Below are positions 7,592-16,331 of a stretch of 64,000 nucleotides of DNA, one piece after another. Every line of letters begins with the position of its first letter. Position 1 is the first letter of the stretch. The translations under genes and the position numbers were made by a program. The DNA comes from Anaerolineae bacterium (GTDB lineage: Bacteria > Chloroflexota > Anaerolineae > Aggregatilineales > Phototrophicaceae), in NCBI GenBank assembly GCA_022841825.1, contig JALHQT010000003.1, positions 124,001-188,000 of the forward strand, read 5' to 3'. The notes below the pieces were generated by a model. The model saw nothing but the letters and a program-made list of their open reading frames with translations. It did not search any database and was not told the DNA's origin.

Positions 7592-9412
7592 TTAGAACTT
7601 CGCCGGGTAGACCTGCCGTGCCAGCGCTTCTTCCTGCTCGACCATGGCACGCAGGATCGCCAGCCCCTCGTTCCAGAAGCCAGGATCGCTCAGGTCAACG
7701 CCGATCTTCGCCAGGATGCGTTCCGGGTAATCGCTGTCGCCCGCCGCCAGCACGCCCAGGTAATCCGGCACGAACGATGCCCCACGCTGCTTGTACAGGT
7801 TGAAGAGCGCCAGCACGAGCAGCTCACCAAAGCTGTAGGCGTAAACGTAGCCGGGTGTAGCCAGGAAATGCGGGATGTAGCTCCACCAGTGGCTGTATTC
7901 GTCGCGCAGCGTCACGCTGTCCCCGAACATCGCCCGCTGCGTCTCCATCCACAGCTCGCCGATCTTCGCGCTGCTCAGTTCACCCTGCGTGCGCCGCGCG
8001 GTATGCAGCCTGTCCTCAAAGCGATTCATCGAAATCTGACGGAAGATCGTCGCGAAGCTGTCTTCGACCTTGCCTGCCAGCATCGCCAACCGGGTCGCCG
8101 GGTTCGGCTCCTGCGACATCAGGTCGTCAAAGACCAGCATCTCGCCAAACGTCGATGCCATCTCCGCCGTCGTCAGCGGCGTGTACAAGCCTGTGATGCC
8201 CTGCGCCTGCGCCGAGAGGTACATATGCAGTCCGTGCCCCAGTTCATGCGCCAGCGTCATCACGTCGCGCGTCTTGCCGGTGTAGTTGACCAGCACGAAC
8301 GGATGCGCCGAGGGTACGGTGGGCGAGGCGAACGCGCCGCCGCGTTTGTTGGGCAGCAGCGCCGCGTGAATCCAGTTCTCGTTGAAGAAGCGCTCGACGG
8401 CTTCGCCCGCTTCCTCGCTGAACTTGCCATAGGCATCGCTGACGACCTTGCGCGCTTCGCCCCAGGTGTAATCGCGCTCGGCGTTCTCAATCGCCAGCGG
8501 GGCGTAGCGGTCGTATTCGTAGAGCGATTCGTAGCCCAGCAGGGCGCGCTTCAGGCGGTAGTGACGGGCGACCAGGTCGTACTGCGAGGTGACCGCCGTG
8601 ACCAGCGCTTCGACGACCGTATCCGGCGCTTTGTTGTCCAGATTGCGCTCGCTGATCCACGAAGGGAAGCCGCGCCGCTTGTCGTCGCTCGCCTTGTCCG
8701 CCACCAGCGTGTTGAAGATGTAGGTCAGCTCCATCGACTTGTCGCGCAGCGTCTTCGTGATGCTGTCGGCAGCGATGATGCGCACCTCGCGCTGCGGTTC
8801 GTAGAGTAGCTTGAGCACCTGCGATTGGGTGAGCGCCTTGCCTTCGTAATCGAAGCGCGCCGCGCTGATGATCTGCGTGAAGAAGCGCGTCCAGGCGCTG
8901 CGCCCGGTGACGGATTTTTCGATCAGAAGCTGTTCTTCCGTCTCGCTCAGGGTGTAGGGTTTATAGCGTCGTTCTGCTTCCAGCGGATGCTGATACTTAC
9001 CGAGCACGGGGTCATTCAGGATGCGCTGCGCGGCGGCATCATCCATCGCCTTCCATTCCAGGTTGAAGAAGATGGTTTGCTGTTGAAGCGCGGAGATCCA
9101 TTCGGTCACATGCTGGACGAGCGCGCCATAGGCAGGGTTGCTGGTATCGGTCGTGAATGTCAGGTTGGCGTAGGACTGGATGCGCCCGCCCTGGTCGATC
9201 AGCGCCTCGTACATCTGCATCGCCTGGACGAATTCCGCCGCCGTAAGCTGCGCCACCCGTCCACGATATTTCTCGACATACGCCTGCACATCGTGCGCGA
9301 CGACATCCATGTCGCGCTGGATAGCCGGATCATCGACGCCGCTGTAGAAAATCGAGAGATCCCACACCACCTCTTCCGCACCGGTCGTCTTTTCCAGGAT
9401 CATGTCCGTCAT
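7592..9412 (-). CDS. pepF: Oligoendopeptidase F family protein (M3B metallopeptidase)
   Basis: A 606-residue protein with the M3 zinc motif H-E-L-G-H (His389-Glu390-His393) in DVMTLAHELGHGLHMYLSAQ and the downstream zinc-ligand glutamate in TTAEMASTFGEML. The N-terminal helical lobe (WDLSIFYSGVDDPAIQRDMD onward) and the YTGKTRDV segment are typical of PepF. Length matches the family. These cytoplasmic enzymes cleave short peptides of about 7-17 residues and help recycle peptides or signal peptides. No operon partner is obvious: the GT2 gene begins 75 nt downstream, separated by a small inverted repeat. Confidence 0.95.
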   Translation of the reverse strand: MTDMILEKTTGAEEVVWDLSIFYSGVDDPAIQRDMDVVAHDVQAYVEKYRGRVAQLTAAEFVQAMQMYEALIDQGGRIQSYANLTFTTDTSNPAYGALVQHVTEWISALQQQTIFFNLEWKAMDDAAAQRILNDPVLGKYQHPLEAERRYKPYTLSETEEQLLIEKSVTGRSAWTRFFTQIISAARFDYEGKALTQSQVLKLLYEPQREVRIIAADSITKTLRDKSMELTYIFNTLVADKASDDKRRGFPSWISERNLDNKAPDTVVEALVTAVTSQYDLVARHYRLKRALLGYESLYEYDRYAPLAIENAERDYTWGEARKVVSDAYGKFSEEAGEAVERFFNENWIHAALLPNKRGGAFASPTVPSAHPFVLVNYTGKTRDVMTLAHELGHGLHMYLSAQAQGITGLYTPLTTAEMASTFGEMLVFDDLMSQEPNPATRLAMLAGKVEDSFATIFRQISMNRFEDRLHTARRTQGELSSAKIGELWMETQRAMFGDSVTLRDEYSHWWSYIPHFLATPGYVYAYSFGELLVLALFNLYKQRGASFVPDYLGVLAAGDSDYPERILAKIGVDLSDPGFWNEGLAILRAMVEQEEALARQVYPAKF

Positions 9413-9499
9413 CGTCGTTCCGCCTCTTCAGGTTCATCTGATGTGTGCATCAGAGTAACGGATTACGAGGCGTGTTTCAATCGCGATGTACATCCAGAG

Positions 9500-9592
9500 T
9501 TCAACACGGAGGAACGAAGGAGGCTAAGGTTCACGAAGGAATTGAAACATTTCCTCCGTGCACCTCCGTTCTCTCCACCCCGTCGCGTTGAA
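9500..9592. repeat. Inverted word-array element (ACGGAGG type)
   Basis: A 93-bp segment bounded by TTCAAC (9500-9505) and GTTGAA (9587-9592). The left arm is built from ACGGAGG/ACGAAGG-like words; the right arm (TTTCCTCCGTGCACCTCCGT) is their inverse. It lies between the divergent pepF and dehydratase genes. A related single arm (CGAAGGAGCGCAGAAGGCGA) occurs at about 26540. Confidence 0.65.
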
Positions 9593-9666
9593 CAAAATTC
9601 ATGCGCTGCTCAGTCACGCCACCTATCATGGATGGCAGCATAGATTCAAACAAGGAGACTGTAAAT

Positions 9667-9966
9667 ATGGCGCGCAGCGTACTATCCCCCGAACAGATCG
9701 CCGAGCGGCTGCCGATGCTTAACGGCTGGGCAGTTGAGGACAACGTGTTGAGCAAGACCTTCCCGATGGAGACGTATCTGGCGGGTGTCGCCTTCGCCTC
9801 AGCCGTCGGCATCGTCTGCGAAGGACTCGATCATCATCCGGACATGCATATCGGCTGGCGTAAGGTGAAGGTGGCGTTCACCACGCACGACGCGGGCAAT
9901 GCACTGACGGAGTTCGATTTTAAGGCGGCGGCGGCGGTCGATGCGCTGAAGTATCCAAAAGCGTAG
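9667..9966 (+). CDS. 4a-hydroxytetrahydrobiopterin dehydratase (pterin-4a-carbinolamine dehydratase)
   Basis: A 99-residue protein of normal family length. The active-site signature is present as LDHHPDMHIGWRKVKVAFTTHDAGNALTEFDF: adjacent histidines, the distal Trp/Tyr-Arg position, and a THD turn followed by a conserved LT..D. The enzyme dehydrates 4a-hydroxytetrahydropterin to the quinonoid dihydropterin during regeneration of the cofactor of aromatic amino acid hydroxylases. Related proteins also act in molybdopterin or other pterin contexts. AAGGAG lies about 8 nt before the ATG at 9667. No hydroxylase gene is nearby, so the partner is unknown. Confidence 0.93.
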   Translation: MARSVLSPEQIAERLPMLNGWAVEDNVLSKTFPMETYLAGVAFASAVGIVCEGLDHHPDMHIGWRKVKVAFTTHDAGNALTEFDFKAAAAVDALKYPKA

Positions 9967-9969
9967 AAC

Positions 9970-10950
9970 CTATCTGTATACCCAGACCCCATCGTGCTCT
10001 TCCCGTTGCAGATCGCCGCGTAAGCGCAGATGCTCCAGGTGTGCCAGCGCCTCGGCGACGGCGAAACGCTGCTCGTGCGGCGTGAAGCGCTCGAACGGGA
10101 AGATCGCCAGGGCGACCTGGAACGCGGTCGCATCCTGCGCCGCCGCGCGGATGAGCGCCAGCCGTTCGTCATGATGATGCAGCAGCTCGTCGATGCGTCC
10201 GCGCCAATCGTGGATCAGCGCCTTGTGCCCCGGCAGCGCGAGGCGCACGGGCAGGTCGCGCAGCGCCGTGAGCGATTCGATGAAGCGCGCCAGCGGGTCG
10301 GCGTCCGAACCTGGCCACAAGCCGACATTCGGTGTGATCTTGAGCAGCACATGATCGGCGGAGAGCAGCAGCGCGTCGGCTTCGTCGTAGAGCAGCGCCT
10401 GCCCGACGCTGTGCCCCGGCGCTTCGAGGACGCGGAACGTCCGCGCGCCGATGCGCAGCACGTCACCGTCGTGGAGCGTTTCGATGTTGACCGGCGCGGG
10501 GCGGGTGCGCGCGCGGATTTGTGCGGTGATAGCGATGAAGCTCGTCAGCATTGCATCGCCCACGCCCGCCTGCCGCGACAGCACGCTGAATTCCTCACGC
10601 TGCCCGTCGTCGCGCCACCACACCTGCCGGATCATCGCCAGTTCGCGCGCCATGATCCGGACGGGGATGTCACGCTTGTTCCATTCGCACAGCCAACCCG
10701 CCATGCCGTAGTGATCCGGATGATGATGGGTGACGACGATCTGCGTCAGGTCGCCGGGTGTGATGGCGAGCGTATCGAAGGCAGCGCGCCATGCCGCTTC
10801 GCCCTCGTCTGTATGCAGCCCGGTATCGACGACCGCCCAACCGCCTCCGTCGCGGATCAGGTAGACGTTGACGATACGCAGCGCGAAGGGCAGCGGGAGC
10901 TGCACCTGCACGATGTCGGGCGTAATCGGATGCGTGACGGCGTGGGTCAT
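9970..10950 (-). CDS. MBL-fold metallo-hydrolase
   Basis: A 326-residue metallo-beta-lactamase fold protein. The metal site motif is T-H-H-H-P-D-H (His75, His77, Asp79, His80), with the later metal ligands in EAPGHSVGQALL, LLSADHVL and ALPGHKALI. A C-terminal helical domain follows (winged-helix-like, EALAHLEHLRLRGDLQR), as in the hydrolases related to LACTB2. The ATG at 10950 is preferred to an upstream GTG because GGAG is correctly placed. Substrate unknown; a thioester or nucleic-acid ester is possible. It follows the M24 peptidase by 27 nt and is probably co-transcribed with it. Confidence 0.9.
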   Translation of the reverse strand: MTHAVTHPITPDIVQVQLPLPFALRIVNVYLIRDGGGWAVVDTGLHTDEGEAAWRAAFDTLAITPGDLTQIVVTHHHPDHYGMAGWLCEWNKRDIPVRIMARELAMIRQVWWRDDGQREEFSVLSRQAGVGDAMLTSFIAITAQIRARTRPAPVNIETLHDGDVLRIGARTFRVLEAPGHSVGQALLYDEADALLLSADHVLLKITPNVGLWPGSDADPLARFIESLTALRDLPVRLALPGHKALIHDWRGRIDELLHHHDERLALIRAAAQDATAFQVALAIFPFERFTPHEQRFAVAEALAHLEHLRLRGDLQREEHDGVWVYR

Positions 10951-10977
10951 ACGGGAAGCTCCGGGCGTCTCCACCGC

Positions 10978-12210
10978 TTATGCCCCGCCGTTGAGCGGGA
11001 TCACCAGATCGCGGTGGAAGGGCGTCAGAGAGACAAGACCCGCGTCCGCGCTCAGATAGTAGCTGTCTTCGACGCGCATTCCGAAGCCGCGATCCGGATA
11101 ATACAAGCCCGGCTCAATCGTCACGACATTGCCGACCGCGAACACGTCATTCGAGAGATGGCTGAGTGAAGGGCGCTCATGGATGTTCATGCCAATGCCA
11201 TGACCGAGAGAATGGACATAGCCTTCATTTGTGCCGGGGTGGCTGCGTGTGGTCTTGTGCCCCTTGTCCTCCAGGTAGGTTTGCACCGCCTCCTGCACCG
11301 CTTTCGTCGCCATGCCCGGACGAATCACCTCGACCGCCATGTCGAACGCTTCGACCACCTCATCATAGGCGCGCAGCACGTCGTCGCTGGCGTAACCAAT
11401 CGACCAGGTGCGCGTGCAGTCGTGGAAGTAGCCGCCGCCCAGCTCGCGCGGGAACAGGTCGAAGACAATCGCCTGCCCCAGTCTGAGCGCCTCGCGCGAT
11501 TCGCCCCGGCTGTGCGGGAAGCCTCCATCGCGCCCCTGCGCGAAGATCATGCCGTGTTCTTCCAGCTCGCGGTCGAGCAGGGCGCGGCGCACGAAGCGCT
11601 TGACATCGCCGATCAGCAGCGGCGCGCCGTCCGCCTTGACGACTGTTTCGCCCTCCGCGCGGTGCGAGGCGATGTAGTCCCAGGTCTCCGCCAGCACTTC
11701 CGCGGTGCGCGCGCCGATAGAGGTGAGGCGGGCAATCTCGTCGGCATCTTTCGTCAGATATGCCTCTTCAAAGATCGTCATGCCGCTTTCGCCGCTGAAC
11801 TGGTAACGCGGGTAGGCAGCGCCAACGCGCGCCACGACATCGAGGATTTCGTTCAGGCTGCCGACGCCGTAGATGCCGATCTTACCCGCCTCGATCCCCG
11901 CTGCCTGCAAACAGCGCTCCCAGAACGGCACCTCGGCATTGACCCAGACGCCTTCCGCCGCCTTGACCAGATCCTGCCAGCCGAGGTCGGTGAGCGTCAG
12001 GGTGCGCAAGCCGCTTTTCTTGCCCTCCTCGATCTCCATCGGATTGACGATCAGGATGGGGGCAGTGCCGGGCTTTTTGACGATCTTGCCGCCCGTGATT
12101 TGAACGCCGCCGGTCAGGTAATCGCGTTCAGCGCTGAAGGCTTCGCTGCATTCGATGATCAGCCCATCCAGCTCGCGCGTGATCATCAGTTGGTCAAGGT
12201 CAGATTTCAT
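10978..12210 (-). CDS. M24 family metallopeptidase (Xaa-Pro aminopeptidase-like)
   Basis: A 410-residue pita-bread-fold peptidase. All five dinuclear metal ligands can be placed: Asp in IVFDLFPRE, Asp in FHDCTRTW, His in SLGHGIGMNIHERP, Glu in VTIEPGLYY and Glu in MRVEDSYY. The N-terminal creatinase-like domain (about 170 residues) fits the Xaa-Pro aminopeptidase/prolidase branch that removes residues before proline. Two adjacent ATGs are possible; the one at 12210 has GAGG at better spacing. It sits between the MBL hydrolase and the PP2C-like membrane protein in the same orientation. Confidence 0.93.
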   Translation of the reverse strand: MKSDLDQLMITRELDGLIIECSEAFSAERDYLTGGVQITGGKIVKKPGTAPILIVNPMEIEEGKKSGLRTLTLTDLGWQDLVKAAEGVWVNAEVPFWERCLQAAGIEAGKIGIYGVGSLNEILDVVARVGAAYPRYQFSGESGMTIFEEAYLTKDADEIARLTSIGARTAEVLAETWDYIASHRAEGETVVKADGAPLLIGDVKRFVRRALLDRELEEHGMIFAQGRDGGFPHSRGESREALRLGQAIVFDLFPRELGGGYFHDCTRTWSIGYASDDVLRAYDEVVEAFDMAVEVIRPGMATKAVQEAVQTYLEDKGHKTTRSHPGTNEGYVHSLGHGIGMNIHERPSLSHLSNDVFAVGNVVTIEPGLYYPDRGFGMRVEDSYYLSADAGLVSLTPFHRDLVIPLNGGA

Positions 12211-12273
12211 CATTTCCTCTCTGACGAATATCCGGACGAGGCGTGCATCGTCCTCCAAAAAACGCTGTTCGCC

Positions 12274-14478
12274 CTAACCGTCATCCCGGCGGAACGCGAA
12301 CACCGAGTTCCCGGACAGAGCGTAAATGAGATTCAGGTCGCTGCTCACCAGCACATCCGCCAGCGACTCGAAGTAGGGTTCGTTGGTCGGTCGGTAGTTG
12401 TGGACGAACGTGCCGCCGACAAGCGTCTCGTAGACCGCTCGGCTGCCTCGGCTGCTGATGTAGATCGCCGGGCGCAGCGGGCTGGTGCTCAGGTAAAAGG
12501 CGTTTGCCTCTCCCAGGACCTGACCCTCTGGGAAGCCCGCGTAGGCGAAATCGACACGCTCACCGCCCCGGAATTTGTACATCGTCCCGTTCGCCAGCAG
12601 AACATAGACGACACCTTCGGTGTCGATGGCGAAATCGACCGCCGTGCGGATGTCCGGGCGTCCTTCGCCGGAGAAGTATTCGAGCGGGGCATTGGGCAGC
12701 GCGCCTGAGTTGGCACCGGGAGGGTCATAGCGCCAGAGCTGGTTCGCGCCGGGGTCGAGCACGTACAGCCGCCCGTTCCAGATCTGAATGGCGGCGGGCG
12801 AGAGCCAGTTTTCGACACCCTGCAAACGCTGGGTGCCGCAGGTATCGGTGAAGCGCGGCGCGCAGTCGATCACCAGCCCGCCGCTGTCGACGGCGACCAG
12901 GACATTGTCCTGGCTCAAGCCGCTGCCGTCCTCCGCCCAGGCGATGTCGATCAGATCGCCGACCTGGTACTCGTTGACCTGCGCAGTGCGGCGCATGAAC
13001 GCCAACGCCTGGCGCGAGTTGGGCTGCATCGCCAGCCCATCATCCGTCAGCGTGACACGGTAGACCTGATCGTTGCCGTTATCCAGCACATACAGATCCT
13101 GCCCCTGCAGGACACCGCGCGAAAGCCCAGCCTGCGGGAACGAGGCGACAATCGCCAGATCGCGGCGCGTGATGACCTTGAGCCGGTCATTGACGACCTG
13201 TGCTTCGGCAAGCAGCGTGGTCAGCGTTTCCGACGGTACATCCGGGCGCAGGCGCTGGCATTCGGTCGCAATCTGTGTCGCCGCGTTCCAGCCGTTGATG
13301 GTGCCGTTGACATCATTCGAGGGGACGGTGCGCGCGGTCTCCGCTGCCGCCTGCGCCTGCCGCACACACAGGTCAAAGGCGCTTTCGCCCGTGCCTGTCA
13401 CCCACATCACGAAGACCACCGCGACGACCGCGACCGGGATCAGGATGGCGGCGAGCGCTGTGCCGGATGACCCCAGAGGTCCCTGCCTGCCTTCCGCAGG
13501 CGACGGGGCGATGCGGTCAAGCAGTTTGAGCGCACTATTTGCGCCGCTGCCGAGCACCTTCGCGCCGTTCGCCAACCCCTCCTGTACGGGCAGAGGCAGT
13601 CCCCGACTGCGTGGCTTGGGCGGCAGCGGAATGGGGGGAACCTCGGCGACAACCTCATCCCCCGTCGGCGAAGTAGCGGTGGAAGGTGCGCCGACGAGTT
13701 CGGGGGCGCTGACCGCGGGGGGCGGCACGGGTGCAGTCGTGACGGGGGGCAGATCGCGCGTCGATTCAGTCGTGCGCACGGGGACTGGCACCACGACTTC
13801 CGGCGGCACGAATTCGACCGCCATCAGCGTAAGCTGGAGCGGTACCTGCGCCTTGAGCGCGGTCAGGACCGCGCCAATATCGCTCGCCCCCATGCACCCA
13901 CCGACCTTCGCCATCTCCAGGTCTGCCAGCCCGGGGTCGGCGAGCAGCAGGCGCGTGCCGGTTGCGACGCGCGTGGTCATCATCTTGACATCCGGCACGG
14001 GCTGGACGCCGAGCGGCGGACCATAAAGCGCGTCATCGTCGTCAAAGGGTGCTGGGAAAGGCGTCAGCGCGCCTTCATGCCGCAGCAGCGCCACGCCCGC
14101 GCCCGTTCGCGCCAGGATCAGCTCGGCGCTGCGCAGCACGGCGCAGATCAGCGTTGCTTCGTAGCGGCGTTTGTCGTTGCTATTGTGCTCGTAGAGATTC
14201 TCGTTGATGTGGTTGAAGACCGCGCGCAGCGCCGAGGTGACGCTGCCAGGGGTCTCGAAGTATTTTTCGGCGGCGAGTTCCGCCATCTGCTCGTAAAAGG
14301 CGGCTGGCGCGGTTGTCTCGCCGCTGGGCAGCACGAGCGTGAAGAAGGTATCGGTCTCACGCCCACGCGCGGCTTTGCGCGGCGCGACTTCGACCAGCGC
14401 GCCAGGCGGCGCATGGCTGATGGCACGCCCGCCGACGACGACCAGATGACCGACCAGAGCTTCGTATTCAAACGCCAT
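12274..14478 (-). CDS. PP2C-like domain / TM helix / propeller-like membrane protein
   Basis: A 734-residue protein in three parts. Residues 1-230 resemble a PP2C phosphatase core: RRYEATLICAVLRSAELILA and RTGAGVALLRHEGALTPF align with the family's central sheet. However the acidic metal-binding motifs (DGMGG and the late DGL..D) are replaced; RLLLADPGLADLEM stands where SDGL..D is expected. A Pro/Val-rich linker leads to one membrane helix (ALAAILIPVAVVAVVFVMWV, about residue 370). The C-terminal half has repeated strand patterns (DLYVLDNGNDQVYRVTL, GRLYVLDPGANQLWRYD, VVYVLLANGTMYKF) like a beta-propeller. It is probably an inactive phosphatase-like sensor with an external propeller. The function is inferred. 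Confidence 0.7.
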   Translation of the reverse strand: MAFEYEALVGHLVVVGGRAISHAPPGALVEVAPRKAARGRETDTFFTLVLPSGETTAPAAFYEQMAELAAEKYFETPGSVTSALRAVFNHINENLYEHNSNDKRRYEATLICAVLRSAELILARTGAGVALLRHEGALTPFPAPFDDDDALYGPPLGVQPVPDVKMMTTRVATGTRLLLADPGLADLEMAKVGGCMGASDIGAVLTALKAQVPLQLTLMAVEFVPPEVVVPVPVRTTESTRDLPPVTTAPVPPPAVSAPELVGAPSTATSPTGDEVVAEVPPIPLPPKPRSRGLPLPVQEGLANGAKVLGSGANSALKLLDRIAPSPAEGRQGPLGSSGTALAAILIPVAVVAVVFVMWVTGTGESAFDLCVRQAQAAAETARTVPSNDVNGTINGWNAATQIATECQRLRPDVPSETLTTLLAEAQVVNDRLKVITRRDLAIVASFPQAGLSRGVLQGQDLYVLDNGNDQVYRVTLTDDGLAMQPNSRQALAFMRRTAQVNEYQVGDLIDIAWAEDGSGLSQDNVLVAVDSGGLVIDCAPRFTDTCGTQRLQGVENWLSPAAIQIWNGRLYVLDPGANQLWRYDPPGANSGALPNAPLEYFSGEGRPDIRTAVDFAIDTEGVVYVLLANGTMYKFRGGERVDFAYAGFPEGQVLGEANAFYLSTSPLRPAIYISSRGSRAVYETLVGGTFVHNYRPTNEPYFESLADVLVSSDLNLIYALSGNSVFAFRRDDG

Positions 14479-14561
14479 TGCCGGATTTGATTCCTCCCGC
14501 CGCGAACCTGCGAGCATTGTACCAGCAATAGCGGGTGGAGGCACGATGGGCGATATCCTTT

Positions 14562-15230
14562 TTACGGAGGCTCGGGCGTGTTGGTTGGTGTATCGGTCAC
14601 AGTCGGTGTTGGCGGGATAGGTGTATTGGTTGGTGTATCGGTCACAGTTGGTGTTGGCGGGATAGGTGTATTGGTTGGTGTATCGGTCACAGTTGGTGTT
14701 GGCGGGATAGGTGTATTGGTTGGTGTATCGGTCGCCGTTGCAGTCGGCGGCAATGGGGTGTTGGTCGGTGTGTTGGTCGGTGTTGGCGTCACGCAGCGCG
14801 GCGAGTTCTTGCTGGCAGTGGCGGTCAACTGTCTGCGGGAAGTCACGCGCCAGGTCAGGCTCGTCACCTGGCTTGTACCAAGAAAATCGACTGTGAAGAC
14901 GGCTGTCTGTCGTCCCGCCAGGAAAGTCGTCACCTGTCCTCGTGCCTGGGGTGCCGGGCTGAAGCGGTTGCTCGTCCCAACAGGGATGACGGTGGCTGCG
15001 CCGGAATTGGCATAGCCGAAGACGGCGCGGAAATTACCCCCACCCAGGTCAACGACACATTCCAGGATCGGTGTGATGACAGGCAGCGTATAGGCGGCGG
15101 CGGGGTCCTGAATGAGCGAGGTTTCTGCCGCTGCACTGCGTTGAGTGCTGGCGAGGCTCACGCCGATGTTGAGCAGCCCAACCCCCAACAGGAAGGTGAT
15201 GAGAACGGTTGTAATCGTTCGCAGGTTCAC
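14562..15230 (-). CDS. Secreted/anchored protein with a Thr-Pro repeat stalk
   Basis: A 222-residue protein. The GTG start at 15230 follows GGAG at about 9 nt. A hydrophobic N-terminal segment (TTVLITFLLGVGLLNIGVSLA) is a signal peptide or anchor. Residues 35-145 form a beta-rich domain with cysteines at about 57 and 145, suggestive of a disulfide. The last 75 residues are Thr-Pro repeats with a 15-residue period (TDTPTNTPIPPTPTV). Such stalks are common cell-wall spacers and glycosylation targets. Nothing catalytic is visible. It lies upstream of the PP2C-like membrane protein in the same direction. Confidence 0.85.
   Translation of the reverse strand: MNLRTITTVLITFLLGVGLLNIGVSLASTQRSAAAETSLIQDPAAAYTLPVITPILECVVDLGGGNFRAVFGYANSGAATVIPVGTSNRFSPAPQARGQVTTFLAGRQTAVFTVDFLGTSQVTSLTWRVTSRRQLTATASKNSPRCVTPTPTNTPTNTPLPPTATATDTPTNTPIPPTPTVTDTPTNTPIPPTPTVTDTPTNTPIPPTPTVTDTPTNTPEPP
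14581..14760. repeat. 45-bp tandem repeat encoding the Thr-Pro stalk
   Basis: Four consecutive 45-bp units start at 14581, 14626, 14671 and 14716. The first three are nearly identical and the fourth is more diverged. Each encodes 15 residues of the protein at 14562-15230. Copy number is likely to vary between strains. Confidence 0.92.
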
Positions 15231-15542
15231 GATAATTTCTCCAGGGCGTGAAGTAACTACGATCTTCCAAGCACCATTTTAGAAAGACCCTGATCAATTA
15301 CAAGTCATTACAATGACGCGCCACAGGGTCGACTCTCGTATACAGCATTGAGAGGGCATGAAGTGTGTAAAAGCATGAGAGCATAAGTTATTGAGTGCAC
15401 TGATTGTCGTGCGACACAGGGCAAGGAAGCGAAGGCGTCAATAAAGGATCGTTGGCGCGAACACCTGGGCGCGCACGAAAACCCAATAGTCACTCAAGCC
15501 TTACAATTGCGTTAGAGATACTCAACCATCGCCCAGCATCAG
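15231..15542. other. Non-coding gap without recognisable content
   Basis: About 310 nt between the start of the stalk-protein gene and the end of modB. I find no convincing gene, tRNA, hairpin terminator or repeat-family copy. It is more A+T-rich than the flanks and presumably holds the stalk-protein promoter. Confidence 0.5.
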
Positions 15543-16331
15543 TTACGCCTCAGACGTCAGCGTGTCTTCCCGCCGCAGCCAGCCCGCGACCAGCAGCGCC
15601 GCCAGCGCGATTCCCACCAGGAGCAGCCCCGTCCAGATCGCCGCATCGATGTCGCGCTCGATCACGTTGTAGATCAGCAGCGGCATGGTCTGCGTCCGCC
15701 CTTGCAGGCTGCCCGCGAACAGGATCGTCGCGCCGAATTCGCCCAGCGCACGCGCCCACGACAAGACCAGCCCCGCCGCCAGCGCACGCAGCGAGAGCGG
15801 CAGCGTGATATACCAGAACAAACTCGCACCCCCCGCGCCATCCACCCGCCCGGCATCCTCCAGCTCACGCGGCACGCCCGCGAAACCGACCGCCGCCGCC
15901 CGCACGTAGAACGGCGCGGCGACAAACGTCTGCGCCATGATGACGGCGGCGAGCGTGAAGGGGATCGTAATGCCTAGCTCGTCCAGCGGCGCGCCTAGCA
16001 GCCCGCGCCGCCCGAACGTCAGCAGCAGCGCCAGCCCGGCGACGGCGGGCGGCAGCACAATCGGCAGCTCGACCAGCACATTGATCAGCCGCTTGAACGG
16101 GAATCGCCGCCGCGCCAGGACATACGCCAGCGGCGTACCGAAGGTTATGGTCATGATCATGCTGACGAGCGTCGAAGCGAAACTCAACCAGATCGCATCC
16201 GGGATCGCCGTGCCTGGGATGTTCGCCCATGCCTGGTTTTGGAGCGCGCGGATGATGAGCGCGGCGAGCGGCAGAGTGAGGAAGAGGATCGCGACGGCGG
16301 CGAGGAAAATGACACCATTTCTACCCACCAC
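15543..16331 (-). CDS. modB: Molybdate ABC transporter permease ModB
   Basis: About 262 residues with five to six membrane helices. The permease-ATPase contact (EAA) region reads RELEDAGRVDGAGGASLFWYITLPLS, followed by WARALGEFGATILFAGSLQGRTQTMPL, a hallmark of ModB/CysT-type permeases. PLAYVLARRRFPFKRLINVLVELPIVLPPAVAGLALL is equally diagnostic. The open frame extends upstream inside modA, but translation most likely starts at a GTG at 16331 (or 16328), which has GAGG about 7 nt upstream and overlaps the modA stop. It forms the membrane channel for molybdate or tungstate delivered by ModA. No ATPase gene follows. Confidence 0.92.
   Translation of the reverse strand: MVGRNGVIFLAAVAILFLTLPLAALIIRALQNQAWANIPGTAIPDAIWLSFASTLVSMIMTITFGTPLAYVLARRRFPFKRLINVLVELPIVLPPAVAGLALLLTFGRRGLLGAPLDELGITIPFTLAAVIMAQTFVAAPFYVRAAAVGFAGVPRELEDAGRVDGAGGASLFWYITLPLSLRALAAGLVLSWARALGEFGATILFAGSLQGRTQTMPLLIYNVIERDIDAAIWTGLLLVGIALAALLVAGWLRREDTLTSEA

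Noticed and set aside
14581-14760. Regular 45-bp repeats suggesting a CRISPR array
   Set aside because: The units are directly contiguous without spacers, have a length divisible by three and encode a Thr-Pro stalk inside an open gene.
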